DNA from: Pseudomonas sp. R4-35-07
Lineage (GTDB): Bacteria > Pseudomonadota > Gammaproteobacteria > Pseudomonadales > Pseudomonadaceae
Direction: 5' to 3'
DNA length: 64,000 bases
NCBI RefSeq assembly: GCF_003852235.1
Contig: NZ_CP027732.1
Location: 4,588,001 to 4,652,000, forward strand
Shown here: piece by piece, positions 1 through 9,374 of the stretch
Layout: every line of letters begins with the position of its first letter
Numbering within the stretch: position 1 is the first letter of the stretch
Program-made: the position numbers and the translations under genes
The notes under the pieces: generated by a model
Told to the model about the DNA's origin: nothing
Databases searched by the model: none
The model's input: only the letters and a program-made list of their open reading frames with translations

Positions 1-116
1 TTCCAGTGGAAGTTGTGGGTCTTCAGGTACAGCACATAGGTATCGGACAGCAGCCGTGAAAGTCCGTCGACGATGGATTTACGATCTTCTTCACTGATAC
101 CAATATCGATTGCCAT
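1..116 (-). CDS. dps: Dps / ferritin-like DNA-protection protein, 5'-terminal part only
   Basis: The first 38 codons lie in the window and the gene runs off the left edge. The visible N-terminus starts [14 protein letters not shown] and reaches THNFHW. That His-containing segment is typical of the first helix of Dps-type miniferritins, whose ferroxidase site lies at the dimer interface. The family forms dodecamers that oxidise and store iron and bind DNA under stress. The next genes are a cold-shock protein, slyX, a HIT protein and an OprD porin, an order I recall around oprD in P. aeruginosa. The rest of the protein and its C-terminal helices cannot be judged here. Confidence 0.8.
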   Translation of the reverse strand, partial: MAIDIGISEEDRKSIVDGLSRLLSDTYVLYLKTHNFHW

Positions 117-545
117 GTTTTTCCCCTTCAATTGACGAGCATTCATTGATCAGGTGCAGGATCACTCTAGCAAGAGTGCTGGCCGCGTGCAGCCCAACGC
201 ACCCAGGCAATGTGCGGCAAATTGCCCCGCACCGCTTGCGAGGGCAGCGGCGGAAGAGCCGGTCATCCTGTAAGAAAAACGCTCGAAAGGCCGCTCAAAT
301 TACCTGCACCTGTCTAGGACAAGCCTTAGACGCAAAAATGCCACCTCGATTGCAACACCCCGAAATGCTTGATTTGAGTAGGCACAGCCTTTGCTGTTAA
401 ATAGGCGGCGTGTGGCTGCCGTTCATTTCTGCGGCACGTCACATAGGCTGCTACCCGCGCACGTGCCCAACGCCTCCCATTGTTCAGAAGCGAACCGTGC
501 CAGTCAGCTCTTCCTTGTGATCCGTCTTAACGTGAGTTAATCAAA
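117..545. other. Gene-free divergent region between dps and the cold-shock gene
   Basis: These 429 bases separate two divergently transcribed genes and should hold both promoters. A perfect 6-bp inverted repeat with a 4-base loop (CACTCT/AGAGTG, 163-178) lies about 50 bases upstream of the dps start. I recognise no named operator. An open frame of 96 codons (110-400, +) has no recognisable domain and an Arg/Cys/Ser-rich composition, so I do not call it a gene. Confidence 0.5.
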
Positions 546-1148
546 ATGTTGAAAATCGTCCACCTGCTAACGGGCGTTGCAGCTTTGCTGCTGTCCTTTA
601 TCCCGAGCCTGCAGCCTGAAAGCCTGCCCTACCTGCAACAACACGACGCTCTATACCTGGCCTTGTTCGGCCTTCTCAACCTGACCCTGGCACCGGTAAT
701 CCCCTACTGGAACAAAGGCACGCGTCATCAACTGCAAAACCTGGTCAGCGCGCTGCTGGTACTGACCGTCGTTGTTCAAACCCTTACCCTGCTGGCACCC
801 ATGCCTGAAGTGGGCGGCCACCCGGCCATCCTGCTCAGCCTGGTGATCGCTGTGGTCGCCATCGTTCTTCACCTGGCCATCAGCTTCTATCGTTCGTCCC
901 CAGCGGCCGCGTCGCAAAACTACGACATGACCAACCGGGATACCGGGACCGTCAAGTGGTTCAACACCTCCAAAGGCTTCGGCTTTATTTCGCGCGACTC
1001 GGGTGACGATATCTTCGTCCACTTCAGAGCTATCCGCGGTGAAGGCCACCGCGTCCTGGTCGAAGGCCAGCGCGTGGAGTTCTCGGTGATGAACCGCGAC
1101 AAAGGCCTGCAAGCTGAAGATGTCATCGCTGCCCTGCCGCGTCGCTGA
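546..1148 (+). CDS. Membrane protein with C-terminal cold-shock domain
   Basis: The 200-residue product has two parts. Residues 1 to about 120 contain four hydrophobic stretches (near 3-20, 33-52, 64-84 and 93-114) that look like membrane helices. Residues about 131-197 are a complete cold-shock domain with RNP1 (KGFGFISR) and RNP2 (DIFVHF), starting at GTVKWFN. Such domains bind single-stranded nucleic acid and melt RNA structure. Anchoring one to the membrane is unusual, because most Csp proteins are free 70-residue proteins. The gene stands alone, diverges from dps and ends at a shared bidirectional terminator with slyX. The cytoplasmic side is inferred for the cold-shock domain. Its target is unknown. 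Confidence 0.8.
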   Translation: MLKIVHLLTGVAALLLSFIPSLQPESLPYLQQHDALYLALFGLLNLTLAPVIPYWNKGTRHQLQNLVSALLVLTVVVQTLTLLAPMPEVGGHPAILLSLVIAVVAIVLHLAISFYRSSPAAASQNYDMTNRDTGTVKWFNTSKGFGFISRDSGDDIFVHFRAIRGEGHRVLVEGQRVEFSVMNRDKGLQAEDVIAALPRR

Positions 1149-1164
1149 TTCCAGCCTGCGCTGC

Positions 1165-1207
1165 AAAAAAAACCGCGATCCGGCGTAGGCTGGATCGCGG
1201 TTTTTTT
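1165..1207. terminator. Bidirectional rho-independent terminator
   Basis: A 10-bp perfect stem (ACCGCGATCC at 1172-1181 with GGATCGCGGT at 1192-1201) is flanked by an A-run on the left and a T-run on the right. It therefore works in both directions, for the cold-shock gene and for convergent slyX. Confidence 0.9.
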
Positions 1208-1220
1208 ATTGCACGCTCAT

Positions 1221-1427
1221 TTAATAGTGCGGCGGCGGGGCTTCTTCTTCCGAGGTTTCGAACTGGCCGCCCATCTCTTCCTGACGCTTGAGCAAGGCGA
1301 TCATCTGCAATTGCAGGCGCTCCACCGCTTGCTGCTGGGCGACCAGAATGTCATTGAGGGTTTCGATGGTGTCGTCCTGGAACGCCAGGCGGCTTTCCAG
1401 GTCGGTGACGCGATCTTGCAGGTCCAT
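1221..1427 (-). CDS. slyX: SlyX family protein
   Basis: The 68-residue protein has the usual SlyX length. It consists of an N-terminal heptad-rich coiled coil (residues about 3-50, [20 protein letters not shown]) and ends in the family's proline-rich tail PPPHY. SlyX proteins are small coiled-coil proteins of unknown function. The gene starts 3 bases after the upstream HIT gene stops, so the two are probably co-transcribed, and it ends at the bidirectional terminator at 1165-1207. Confidence 0.93.
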   Translation of the reverse strand: MDLQDRVTDLESRLAFQDDTIETLNDILVAQQQAVERLQLQMIALLKRQEEMGGQFETSEEEAPPPHY

Positions 1428-1430
1428 GGT

Positions 1431-1856
1431 TCAGTCCTGGGTAAAAATGAAGTCGGCAGGCAGTAGTTCACGCAATTGGCTGCGAATCGCCGCCACCTGC
1501 TCTGCGCTGTATGGACGGGCCGGATGCTTGCCCCACACCGGTGCCGGCCATGCCACGTCATCGCGCTTGCGCACGATGACATGCACATGCAGCTGGCTGA
1601 CCACGTTACCCAGCGCGCCGATGTTCATCTTATCGGCGGCCAGGCCTTCGTTCAGCAACTGTGCGAGTGCAGTCGTTTCCTGCCACAGTGTCTGTTGCTC
1701 GGCGACATCCAGTTGAAACACTTCGCTGATACCGTCAATGCGCGGTACCAGGATGAACCAGGGATAATTCGAATCATTGGACAGCAGCAGGCGACAGAGC
1801 GGGAAGTCCCCAATGGCCAATGTGTCTTGTTGCAGGCGTTGATCTAAAGCGAACAC
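1431..1856 (-). CDS. HIT family protein (nucleotide phosphohydrolase/transferase type)
   Basis: The 141-residue product carries a HIT domain whose C-terminal motif is QLHVHVI at residues 88-94. In the canonical histidine triad (H-x-H-x-H-x-x) the first position is His. Here it is Gln88, while the catalytic middle His (His90) and the third (His92) are kept. The N-terminal half has the beta-hairpin motif SNYPWFILVPR typical of HIT proteins. Members hydrolyse nucleoside phosphoramidates or dinucleotides, and the substrate here is unknown. The gene is the first of a two-gene unit with slyX. Confidence 0.85.
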   Translation of the reverse strand: MFALDQRLQQDTLAIGDFPLCRLLLSNDSNYPWFILVPRIDGISEVFQLDVAEQQTLWQETTALAQLLNEGLAADKMNIGALGNVVSQLHVHVIVRKRDDVAWPAPVWGKHPARPYSAEQVAAIRSQLRELLPADFIFTQD

Positions 1857-2597
1857 GTGGGCACTCCGTTCGGCAGGTCAATTACAGGCGCCCAGCATAC
1901 CGCCGAATGCGCGAGGCTTCACGGCGAATGCGCGAGCAGCCTGAGGCAAGCCAATTCCATGGATGCACTCTTTCGAGGCAGTCGGACGTGTGAACCACGC
2001 TAACTCGGGCTTCAACGGGATGCACCAAAATGACCCACTTGTGCCTCAAAGGGAGTCGGCCGCTACCCACTTATGAGGGTCAATCGGTAACGTTTTGCCA
2101 AGGCGCAGGTTTTGCGCGCCACCGCACGACGGTAACACCTGAATGTCGCGCCTGAACCAAACTGCCCGAGAGGCCCGTGTTTATGCGGTTTTTACACTGC
2201 CGTAACGTTTTTCACGAAAAAATGACATTCGGTTGGCGCTTTGTGCACGCTTGTTGCATTCACCTCGCTATCGTCGGCAACGACACCTGGGTGGATGCCA
2301 GGGTTTCGCGATAAGAAACAATAGCGTTTCAATGGGTACCAAGGACGATTTCAAACTTTGAAGGCGTTTGAAAAGAACATTGAAGTTGTCAGCCTAATTA
2401 CCATCGGGCTGTGATTTGCGACACGGAGCTAGCAATTTACGACAGCCTCGTAAAGAAGCTGAAAGGATAGTTGGGCAAGTATCGTCAATAGCGCCGGTGT
2501 GAGATAACTTTGCGCCGACACACATAAAGAAAGAGCCGCCCAGATAAAAATACAGGTGGGACGGCAGTACTCTTCTAAACCAAAGGAGCAAATCACG
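1857..2597. promoter_or_regulatory. Long gene-free region upstream of the OprD porin gene
   Basis: This 741-base stretch holds the promoter of the HIT-slyX unit and an unusually long upstream region for the porin gene. No convincing reading frame is present. The 10-mer GTAACGTTTT occurs twice (2087-2096 and 2202-2211), and the part after about 2200 is visibly more AT-rich. A strong ribosome site (AAAGGAG, 2582-2588) precedes the porin start at 2598. I cannot assign a named operator. Confidence 0.4.
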
Positions 2598-3878
2598 ATG
2601 CGCGTGATGAAGTGGAGCATGATCGCCCTGGCTGTTTCAGCAGGCACCTCGCAGTTCGCAATGGCGTCCGCCCAGGACGATTCCAAGGGCTTTGTTGAAG
2701 ACAGCACTTTCAGCATCAACACTCGCGCTTTGTACTTCAGCCGCGACTTCCGCAACAACCCGTCGGGCCCGGGCTCCAAGAGCCGTGCGGAAGAAAGCGG
2801 CCTGGGCTTCAACGCCTTGTACGAGTCGGGCTTCACCCAAGGCACCATCGGTGTCGGCGTTGACGTGATCGGCCTGATGGGCCTCAAGCTCGACAGCGGC
2901 AAGGGCCGTGCCGGCACCGGTCTGTTCCCTACCGGTTCCGACGGTCGTTCGCAAGACGAGTACTCAAAAGGCGGCGGCGCGGTTAAGTTCCGCATTTCCA
3001 ATACTGTGCTGAAAGTCGGTGACCAATACACCACAGCGCCTGTATTCGCCTCCGATGACAGCCGTTTGCTCCCAGAACTGCCACAAGGTATCTCGATCAC
3101 CAGCAACGAGATTAAGGGCCTGAAGCTCGAAGGCGGTCACTTCACTTCCAGCGTCGCGCAGAACCAGACCTACCATGACAGCCTGGGCCTGACGAAGACC
3201 GACTTCGTCGGCGGCGTCTATGCCTTCACCCCGGAAGTCACCGGCAGCCTGTACTACGCGAAAACCGAAGACTACTTCCGCAAGTACTACAGCAACCTGA
3301 ACTGGACCCATGCCCTGAGCGATGACCAGTCCTTCGCGCTGGACTTCAACATCTACGACACCAAGAGCGAAGGCGCCGGCCTGCAGCGCGCAGAGAAAGA
3401 TGGCGTGACCAAGCTCGACAACCGCGCATTCAGCTTGCAGGGCGCGTACACCGTCGGCGCTCACACCTTCACCCTGGCTGCCCAAAAGGTTACCGGTGAC
3501 GGCGACTACGGCTACGGCGTAGATGGCGGCGGCACTGTGTTCCTGGCCAACTCCATCGCCCGTTCCGACTTCAACGCCGAAGGCGAGAAGTCGTACCAGG
3601 CGCGCTACGACATCAACATGGCGACCTTCGGCGTTCCTGGCCTGAGCTTCATGACCCGTTACGTGACCGGTAGTGGCGCCAACACGGGCACCACCAGCAA
3701 CGGTAAAGAGTGGGAACGCGACATCGAAGCCAAGTACGTGGTTCAGAGCGGCCCGGCTAAAAACCTCAGCCTGCGTCTGCGTCAAGCGACTTATCGTTCC
3801 GGTGATGGCGTTTACTACGGTTCGCCTTCGATCGACGAACTGCGTCTGATCGCGAACTACCCGCTGAACATCTTGTAA
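2598..3878 (+). CDS. oprD: OprD family outer-membrane porin
   Basis: The product is 426 residues from the ATG at 2598, which follows AAAGGAG by 9 bases. An in-frame start 14 codons earlier lacks such a site. It has a signal peptide (residues 1 to about 24, ending AMA-SAQ), then GFVEDSTFSINTRALYFSRDFR, the characteristic start of OprD barrels, and a C-terminal beta-strand ending YPLNIL. OprD-type channels are 18-strand monomers that pass basic amino acids, small carboxylates and, in P. aeruginosa, carbapenems. The exact substrate depends on loop residues that I cannot infer. The neighbourhood (HIT, slyX, cold shock, dps) matches my memory of oprD itself rather than its paralogues. A strong terminator follows. 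Confidence 0.85.
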   Translation: MRVMKWSMIALAVSAGTSQFAMASAQDDSKGFVEDSTFSINTRALYFSRDFRNNPSGPGSKSRAEESGLGFNALYESGFTQGTIGVGVDVIGLMGLKLDSGKGRAGTGLFPTGSDGRSQDEYSKGGGAVKFRISNTVLKVGDQYTTAPVFASDDSRLLPELPQGISITSNEIKGLKLEGGHFTSSVAQNQTYHDSLGLTKTDFVGGVYAFTPEVTGSLYYAKTEDYFRKYYSNLNWTHALSDDQSFALDFNIYDTKSEGAGLQRAEKDGVTKLDNRAFSLQGAYTVGAHTFTLAAQKVTGDGDYGYGVDGGGTVFLANSIARSDFNAEGEKSYQARYDINMATFGVPGLSFMTRYVTGSGANTGTTSNGKEWERDIEAKYVVQSGPAKNLSLRLRQATYRSGDGVYYGSPSIDELRLIANYPLNIL

Positions 3879-3923
3879 TCACGCAAGTAATTACAACGAT
3901 GACTTAAGGTTTCGACCTTGAAT

Positions 3924-3963
3924 AAAAAGCCGCTCCCCTGTTTGCAAGGGAGCGGCTTTTTTA
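3924..3963 (+). terminator. Rho-independent terminator of oprD
   Basis: The stem AAGCCGCTCCC / GGGAGCGGCTT has a short CTGTTTGCAA loop and is followed by a run of six T. The preceding A-run means it could also act weakly on the other strand for the mscS-like gene region. Confidence 0.9.
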
Positions 3964-4065
3964 TTTCAGTTACATTTCAAAAACAATATAACTAGCAAGC
4001 TAAGTAACTATATACAACTGTCGCATTTAACCTGACCTTTCGGCCAACTTAAACGCGACACTGTT

Positions 4066-4911
4066 TCATGGCTTCGCCGGAGCTTCCTGCATCACGCGAA
4101 TAACCCGCTGCGGGAACGGAATATCAATCCCCGCCCCTTTCAAACGGTCGCGCGCCAGTTCATTGAGCATGAATACCACATCCCAATAATCCGCCGTATT
4201 GGTCCAGCAACGCAGGGACACGGTGATGGAGCTGTCGCCCAGGGTCGATACCACTGCGACAGGCGCCGGGTCGGCCAGCACGCGCGGGTCCTTGGCCAGT
4301 TCCAGCAACACTTCACGGGCTTTCTGCAGGTCAGCCTCGTAGTCCACGCCCACATCAAACACCACCTTGCGCGTCGGTTGGCGGTTGGTGTTGGTGATGA
4401 TGCCGTTGGACAGGATGCCGTTCGGTACAATCACCGTCTTGTTGTCGCCGGTACGCAGCACCGTGTGGAAAATCTGGATACTGTCGACGGTACCCGAGGT
4501 GCCCTGGGCTTCGATCCAGTCACCGATGCGAAACGGACGGAACAACAGGATCAGCACACCGCCGGCGAAATTGGCCAGGCTGCCTTGCAAGGCCAGGCCG
4601 ATCGCCAGGGTAGCGGCACCAATGGCTGCGACGAACGAGGTGGTTGCCACGCCGATCATCGAGGCCACGCTGACGATCAACATGACTTTCAGCGCAATGT
4701 TCGCAAGGCTGGTGATGAAGTGCTGCAGCGCCAGGTCGGCGTTACGCACGGCCAGCAAGCGCCCCACTCGGTGGGTAAAGACGTTGATCAGCCACCAACC
4801 AATGGCCAGGGTGATAACGGCCAGCAGTACCCGGCTGCCGTATTCCATGATCATCGGGATCCAGGACTGCGAGGTCTTGATCAAGTGATCCACTTCAGCG
4901 TTCAAATCCAT
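4066..4911 (-). CDS. Small-conductance mechanosensitive channel, MscS family
   Basis: The 281-residue length matches E. coli MscS. The N-terminal three helices end in the pore-lining, Gly/Ala-rich TM3 (GAATLAIGLALQGSLANFAGG, residues about 95-115). The beta domain follows, with the family signature FRPFRIGDWIE and the FHTVLRTGDNKTVIVPNG segment. The C-terminal alpha/beta domain ends IPFPQRVIRV. The protein opens on membrane tension to release solutes during osmotic downshock and sits in the inner membrane as a heptamer. The gene is monocistronic, downstream of yajQ on the same strand and separated from it by a probable terminator. Confidence 0.92.
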   Translation of the reverse strand: MDLNAEVDHLIKTSQSWIPMIMEYGSRVLLAVITLAIGWWLINVFTHRVGRLLAVRNADLALQHFITSLANIALKVMLIVSVASMIGVATTSFVAAIGAATLAIGLALQGSLANFAGGVLILLFRPFRIGDWIEAQGTSGTVDSIQIFHTVLRTGDNKTVIVPNGILSNGIITNTNRQPTRKVVFDVGVDYEADLQKAREVLLELAKDPRVLADPAPVAVVSTLGDSSITVSLRCWTNTADYWDVVFMLNELARDRLKGAGIDIPFPQRVIRVMQEAPAKP

Positions 4912-4959
4912 CTATCTTCTCCTGTTATGCGGATATGCGGCTTCATTGACTGCCTGAAA

Positions 4960-4984
4960 ACGCAAATGAGCCCCGTAGGGCTCA
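4960..4984 (-). terminator. Probable terminator of yajQ
   Basis: The inverted repeat TGAGCCC/GGGCTCA (4967-4984) has a 4-base loop and, read on the minus strand, is followed by TTTGCGTTTT. The T-run is interrupted, so termination may be partial. Confidence 0.5.
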
Positions 4985-5047
4985 ATTGTAGGCATTGTTG
5001 CTGCGGCGTGGGACGTCGAAAACGGCCACAGGTTCCGCGAGCTGCCA

Positions 5048-5533
5048 TCAGTCGCGGAAGTTGTTGAACTGCAGCGGCATGTCGAAGGTCTTGGCGCGCA
5101 GGGCCGCAATGGCCTCTTGCAGGTCATCACGCTTCTTGCCGGTAACACGCACCTGTTCACCCTGGATGGCCGCCTGGACTTTCAGCTTGGCATCCTTGAT
5201 GTGCGCGACGATCTTCTTCGCCAGTTCCTTGTCGATGCCTTCCTTGAGCACGGCTTCCTGCTTCATCAGTTTGCCGGAAGCGTAGGCGTCCTTGACTTCA
5301 AGGCACTGCACGTCGATCTTGCGCTTGACCAGGGCCAGCTTGAGGATCTCGATCATCGCTTCCAGCTGGAAATCGGCTTCAGCGGTCAGGTTGACGGTCA
5401 GTTCCTTTTCCTTGAATTCGAAGCTGCCCTTGCCTTTCAAGTCATAGCGACGGTCCAGTTCCTTGACGGCGTTCTCGACGGCGTTGGTGACTTCGTGTTT
5501 GTCCAGTTCGGATACCACGTCGAACGAAGGCAT
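5048..5533 (-). CDS. yajQ: YajQ family nucleotide-binding protein
   Basis: The product is 161 residues, the full family length, starting [20 protein letters not shown] and ending [12 protein letters not shown], both hallmarks of YajQ (UPF0234). The fold is two ferredoxin-like halves. Family members bind nucleotides; one in Xanthomonas binds cyclic di-GMP and influences transcription. The protein is cytoplasmic. The ribosome site (TGGAGAAATGAC in the transcribed direction) fits the first ATG. The gene is divergent from panE with about 120 bases between the starts. Confidence 0.95.
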   Translation of the reverse strand: MPSFDVVSELDKHEVTNAVENAVKELDRRYDLKGKGSFEFKEKELTVNLTAEADFQLEAMIEILKLALVKRKIDVQCLEVKDAYASGKLMKQEAVLKEGIDKELAKKIVAHIKDAKLKVQAAIQGEQVRVTGKKRDDLQEAIAALRAKTFDMPLQFNNFRD

Positions 5534-5551
5534 GTCATTTCTCCAATATAA

Positions 5552-6574
<1,023 letters not shown>

Positions 6575-6619
6575 GGCACGCGCTACCCTGCCGTATGTCT
6601 ATTGCCTGCGAAAAACCTG

Positions 6620-8656
6620 ATGCCACTGCGCCAGCGTCTTGAAAACCTACCGGTAGGGCAGAAACTGCTGGCCGCCCTGCTGGTACTGCTGACCACCGTG
6701 TTGCTGGTGGCCAACCTGACCTTTATCAGCGCCGCCTACTGGATCTCCCAGGAAAGCATGGCGCCCCAGGCCTTGCAGGCCATCGGTCGGCTGGTGTCCA
6801 ACCCGGCACTCGCCGCTGAAGCCCTGCAGTCCCCGGCCAAGGCCAACGCGCTGCTCAATGAGCTGACCAGCTATTCACCGCTGCGCGCCGCCGCCTTGTA
6901 CGACGGCGAAGGCAATCGCCTGGCGCAGATGCAACACGGCGACCGCCTGCACCTGCCCGACAACTACCGGCATATCGAGGCCTGGCGCCTCACCGAGTTT
7001 CGCAGCAACCAAGTCATCACCCTGCCCCGCACCGACCAGCCTTCGGGGCATTTGCTGCTGGTGGCCAGCAGCGAGCTCCCGGTGGCGTTCTATACCGGCA
7101 CCCTCACCGCAAGCCTGGGCATCCTGATTTTCAGTGTGTTGCTGTGGCTGGTCATCGCCCGGCAGATCAAACGCCTGATCACGCGGCCGATCCATGAACT
7201 CGAAGAACTGTCGCGCCAGGTGACTCGCGAAGAGAACTACGCCCTGCGCGCAGGCCCCGGCAACCACGATGAAATCGGCAGCCTGGCGGAAGCGTTCAAC
7301 ACCATGCTGTCGCGCATCGAAGCCCGTGAGCAGCAGCTCAAACGCGCGCGGGATGATTCCCAGGCCGCCTACGACCAGGCTCAGGGCCTGGCCGAAGAAA
7401 CCCGCCATACCAACCGCAAGCTGGAACTGGAAGTGCAGGTGCGCAGCAAGATCGAGAAAAAGCTCACCGGTTTTCAGAACTACCTCAACAGCATTATCGA
7501 CTCGATGCCTTCGGCGCTGATCGCCCTGGATGAACAGCTCTACGTCACCCAGTGGAACCAGGAAGCCACCGCGCTCTCGGGCACGCGCCTGGATGAAGCC
7601 CTCAACCAGCCGATCTTCCTCGCATTCCAACCTCTCAAGCCGTACCTGCCGCAAATCAAGGCCACGGTGGAACAGCACACGGTGGAGCGGATCGAGCGGG
7701 TCACCTGGGTCAAGGACGACGAGCCAAAGCATTACGCCCTGACGTTCTACCCCTTGATGGGCGGTGCCGGGCGCGGCGTGGTGATCCGTATCGATGACAT
7801 CACCCAGCGCCTGTCCCTGGAAGAAATGATGGTGCAATCGGAAAAAATGCTCTCGGTCGGCGGCCTGGCTGCCGGCATGGCCCACGAAATCAACAACCCG
7901 CTGGGGGCGATCCTGCACAACGTGCAGAACATCCGGCGCCGCCTGTCACCCGAGCTGCCCAAGAACCTGGAACACGCCGAACAGGCGGGCATCGAGCTGG
8001 CGCTGGTCAATCAATACCTGCAAGCGCGCGAAGTCCCGCAGTTGCTGGATGGGATTCAACAGGCCGGCGCGCGTGCAGCGAAAATCGTCACACACATGCT
8101 CAGCTTCAGCCGGCGTAGCAACCGGCAAATGGCCCCCTGCGACTTGCCAGCCCTGATCGACCAGGCCGTGGAGATCGCCGGTAACGATTTCGACCTGGCC
8201 ATCGGTTTCGATTTCAAGGGCCAGGCGATCATCCGCCAGTTCGACCCGCAACTGGGGCCGGTACCCGGCACGGCCAACGAACTGGAGCAGGTGCTGCTCA
8301 ACCTGCTGAAAAATGCCGCCCAGGCGATTCACCTGCGTGAAGACGGCAGCGAACCGGGGCGCATCATCCTGCGCACCCGCCTCAACCCGCCCTGGGCCGA
8401 GATCCAGGTGGAAGACAACGGCATCGGCATGAGCGAAAACGTGCGCAAACGCACCTTCGAGCCGTTCTTCACCACCAAAGAGATCGGCCAGGGCACCGGG
8501 CTTGGGCTGTCGGTGTCGTATTTCATCATCACCAATAACCACAAGGGCCAGATGGAAGTGCACTCCACCCTGGGCCAAGGCACCTGTTTCACCTTGCGCC
8601 TGCCCCTGGCCGGCAGCCAATTGTCCCCCGCAGAACTCACCCAACTGGAGCAATGA
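6620..8656 (+). CDS. Membrane sensor histidine kinase (HAMP-PAS-HisKA-HATPase)
   Basis: The product is about 678 residues from ATG 6620. A TTG start 18 bases earlier is also possible, and neither has a strong ribosome site. Order of parts: TM1 (about residues 13-37), periplasmic sensor, TM2 (about 160-185), HAMP (RPIHELEELSRQVTREENYALRAG), coiled coil, PAS (SIIDSMPSALIALDEQLYVTQWN), HisKA with the phospho-acceptor His422 in AHEINNPLG, and a HATPase with N, G1 (DNGIGM), F and G2 (GTGLGLS) boxes. There is no receiver domain and no response regulator gene beside it, so it is an orphan kinase. It overlaps the adenosyltransferase gene by 4 bases, suggesting co-translation. Its signal is unknown. 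Confidence 0.88.
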   Translation: MPLRQRLENLPVGQKLLAALLVLLTTVLLVANLTFISAAYWISQESMAPQALQAIGRLVSNPALAAEALQSPAKANALLNELTSYSPLRAAALYDGEGNRLAQMQHGDRLHLPDNYRHIEAWRLTEFRSNQVITLPRTDQPSGHLLLVASSELPVAFYTGTLTASLGILIFSVLLWLVIARQIKRLITRPIHELEELSRQVTREENYALRAGPGNHDEIGSLAEAFNTMLSRIEAREQQLKRARDDSQAAYDQAQGLAEETRHTNRKLELEVQVRSKIEKKLTGFQNYLNSIIDSMPSALIALDEQLYVTQWNQEATALSGTRLDEALNQPIFLAFQPLKPYLPQIKATVEQHTVERIERVTWVKDDEPKHYALTFYPLMGGAGRGVVIRIDDITQRLSLEEMMVQSEKMLSVGGLAAGMAHEINNPLGAILHNVQNIRRRLSPELPKNLEHAEQAGIELALVNQYLQAREVPQLLDGIQQAGARAAKIVTHMLSFSRRSNRQMAPCDLPALIDQAVEIAGNDFDLAIGFDFKGQAIIRQFDPQLGPVPGTANELEQVLLNLLKNAAQAIHLREDGSEPGRIILRTRLNPPWAEIQVEDNGIGMSENVRKRTFEPFFTTKEIGQGTGLGLSVSYFIITNNHKGQMEVHSTLGQGTCFTLRLPLAGSQLSPAELTQLEQ

Positions 8657-9237
8657 CCATGGGCTTTCGCCTGTCGAAGATCTACACCCGCACCGGTGAC
8701 CAGGGCGAAACCGGCCTCGGCGACGGTCGCCGCGTGCCCAAGGATCACCCACGGGTGGAGGCCATTGGCGAGGTGGATACGCTGAACAGCCAGTTGGGGT
8801 TGTTATTGGCCAACCTGGAGGAGCAGAGCGGCAAGCACCCCGAACTGGACGATGTGGTGGAAGTGCTCACACCCTGCCAGCATCGCTTGTTCGATCTGGG
8901 CGGCGAGCTGGCCATGCCGGTGTACAAGGCGTTGAATGCAGCGGAAGTGGATCGGCTGGAAGCGGCGATCGACCGCTGGAATGAAGAGGTGGGGCCACTG
9001 GAAAATTTCATCCTGCCCGGCGGCTCAGCGCTGATCGCCCAGGCCCATGTGTGCCGCAGCCTGGCGCGCAGTGCCGAACGCCGCTGTCAGCAGCTGAATG
9101 CTCTGGAACCGTTGGAGGGGGTTGGGTTGGCGTATATCAATCGATTGTCGGATTTGCTGTTTGTAGCGGCCAGGGTGATTGCCAGGCGCCAGGGGGTTGC
9201 CGAGGTGTTGTGGCAGGCGGCCGCCAAGCCCCATTGA
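8653..9237 (+). CDS. Cob(I)alamin adenosyltransferase, PduO type
   Basis: The protein transfers the adenosyl group of ATP to reduced corrinoid, making adenosylcobalamin. The 194-residue product shows the PduO/MMAB signature: SKIYTRTGDQGETGLGDG with the ATP loop at the N-terminus, FILPGGS in the middle, and CRSLARSAERR near residue 140. The ATG at 8653 overlaps the histidine kinase stop, and a second in-frame ATG lies two codons later. It is the last gene before a palindromic repeat. Confidence 0.92.
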   Translation: MTMGFRLSKIYTRTGDQGETGLGDGRRVPKDHPRVEAIGEVDTLNSQLGLLLANLEEQSGKHPELDDVVEVLTPCQHRLFDLGGELAMPVYKALNAAEVDRLEAAIDRWNEEVGPLENFILPGGSALIAQAHVCRSLARSAERRCQQLNALEPLEGVGLAYINRLSDLLFVAARVIARRQGVAEVLWQAAAKPH

Positions 9238-9256
9238 TCGTTTTCAGGTGCCTATT

Positions 9257-9370
9257 GATCGTTCCCACGCTCTGCGTGGGAATGCCGCCCGAGACGCTCC
9301 GCGTCCGCCTTTAAAGTCATGACGCAGAGCGTCACAGCATGCGTTACCACGCGGAGCGTGGGAACGATCA
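9257..9370. repeat. Palindromic intergenic repeat, GTTCCCACGC type
   Basis: The 114-base element begins GATCGTTCCCACGC and ends with the reverse complement (GCGTGGGAACGATC). An inner inverted pair, GACGCTCCGCGTC and GACGCAGAGCGTC, makes it a nested palindrome. A second copy lies at 54251-54362. Such elements are abundant between genes in Pseudomonas. Here it sits between two convergent genes. Confidence 0.85.
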
Positions 9371-9374
9371 TGCT

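Noticed and set aside
110..400. 96-codon frame between dps and the cold-shock gene
   Set aside because: Cys/Arg-rich without ribosome site or family, and it overlaps the dps promoter.
1882..2070. 62-codon minus-strand frame upstream of the HIT gene
   Set aside because: No family, no ribosome site, Arg-rich composition typical of chance frames.
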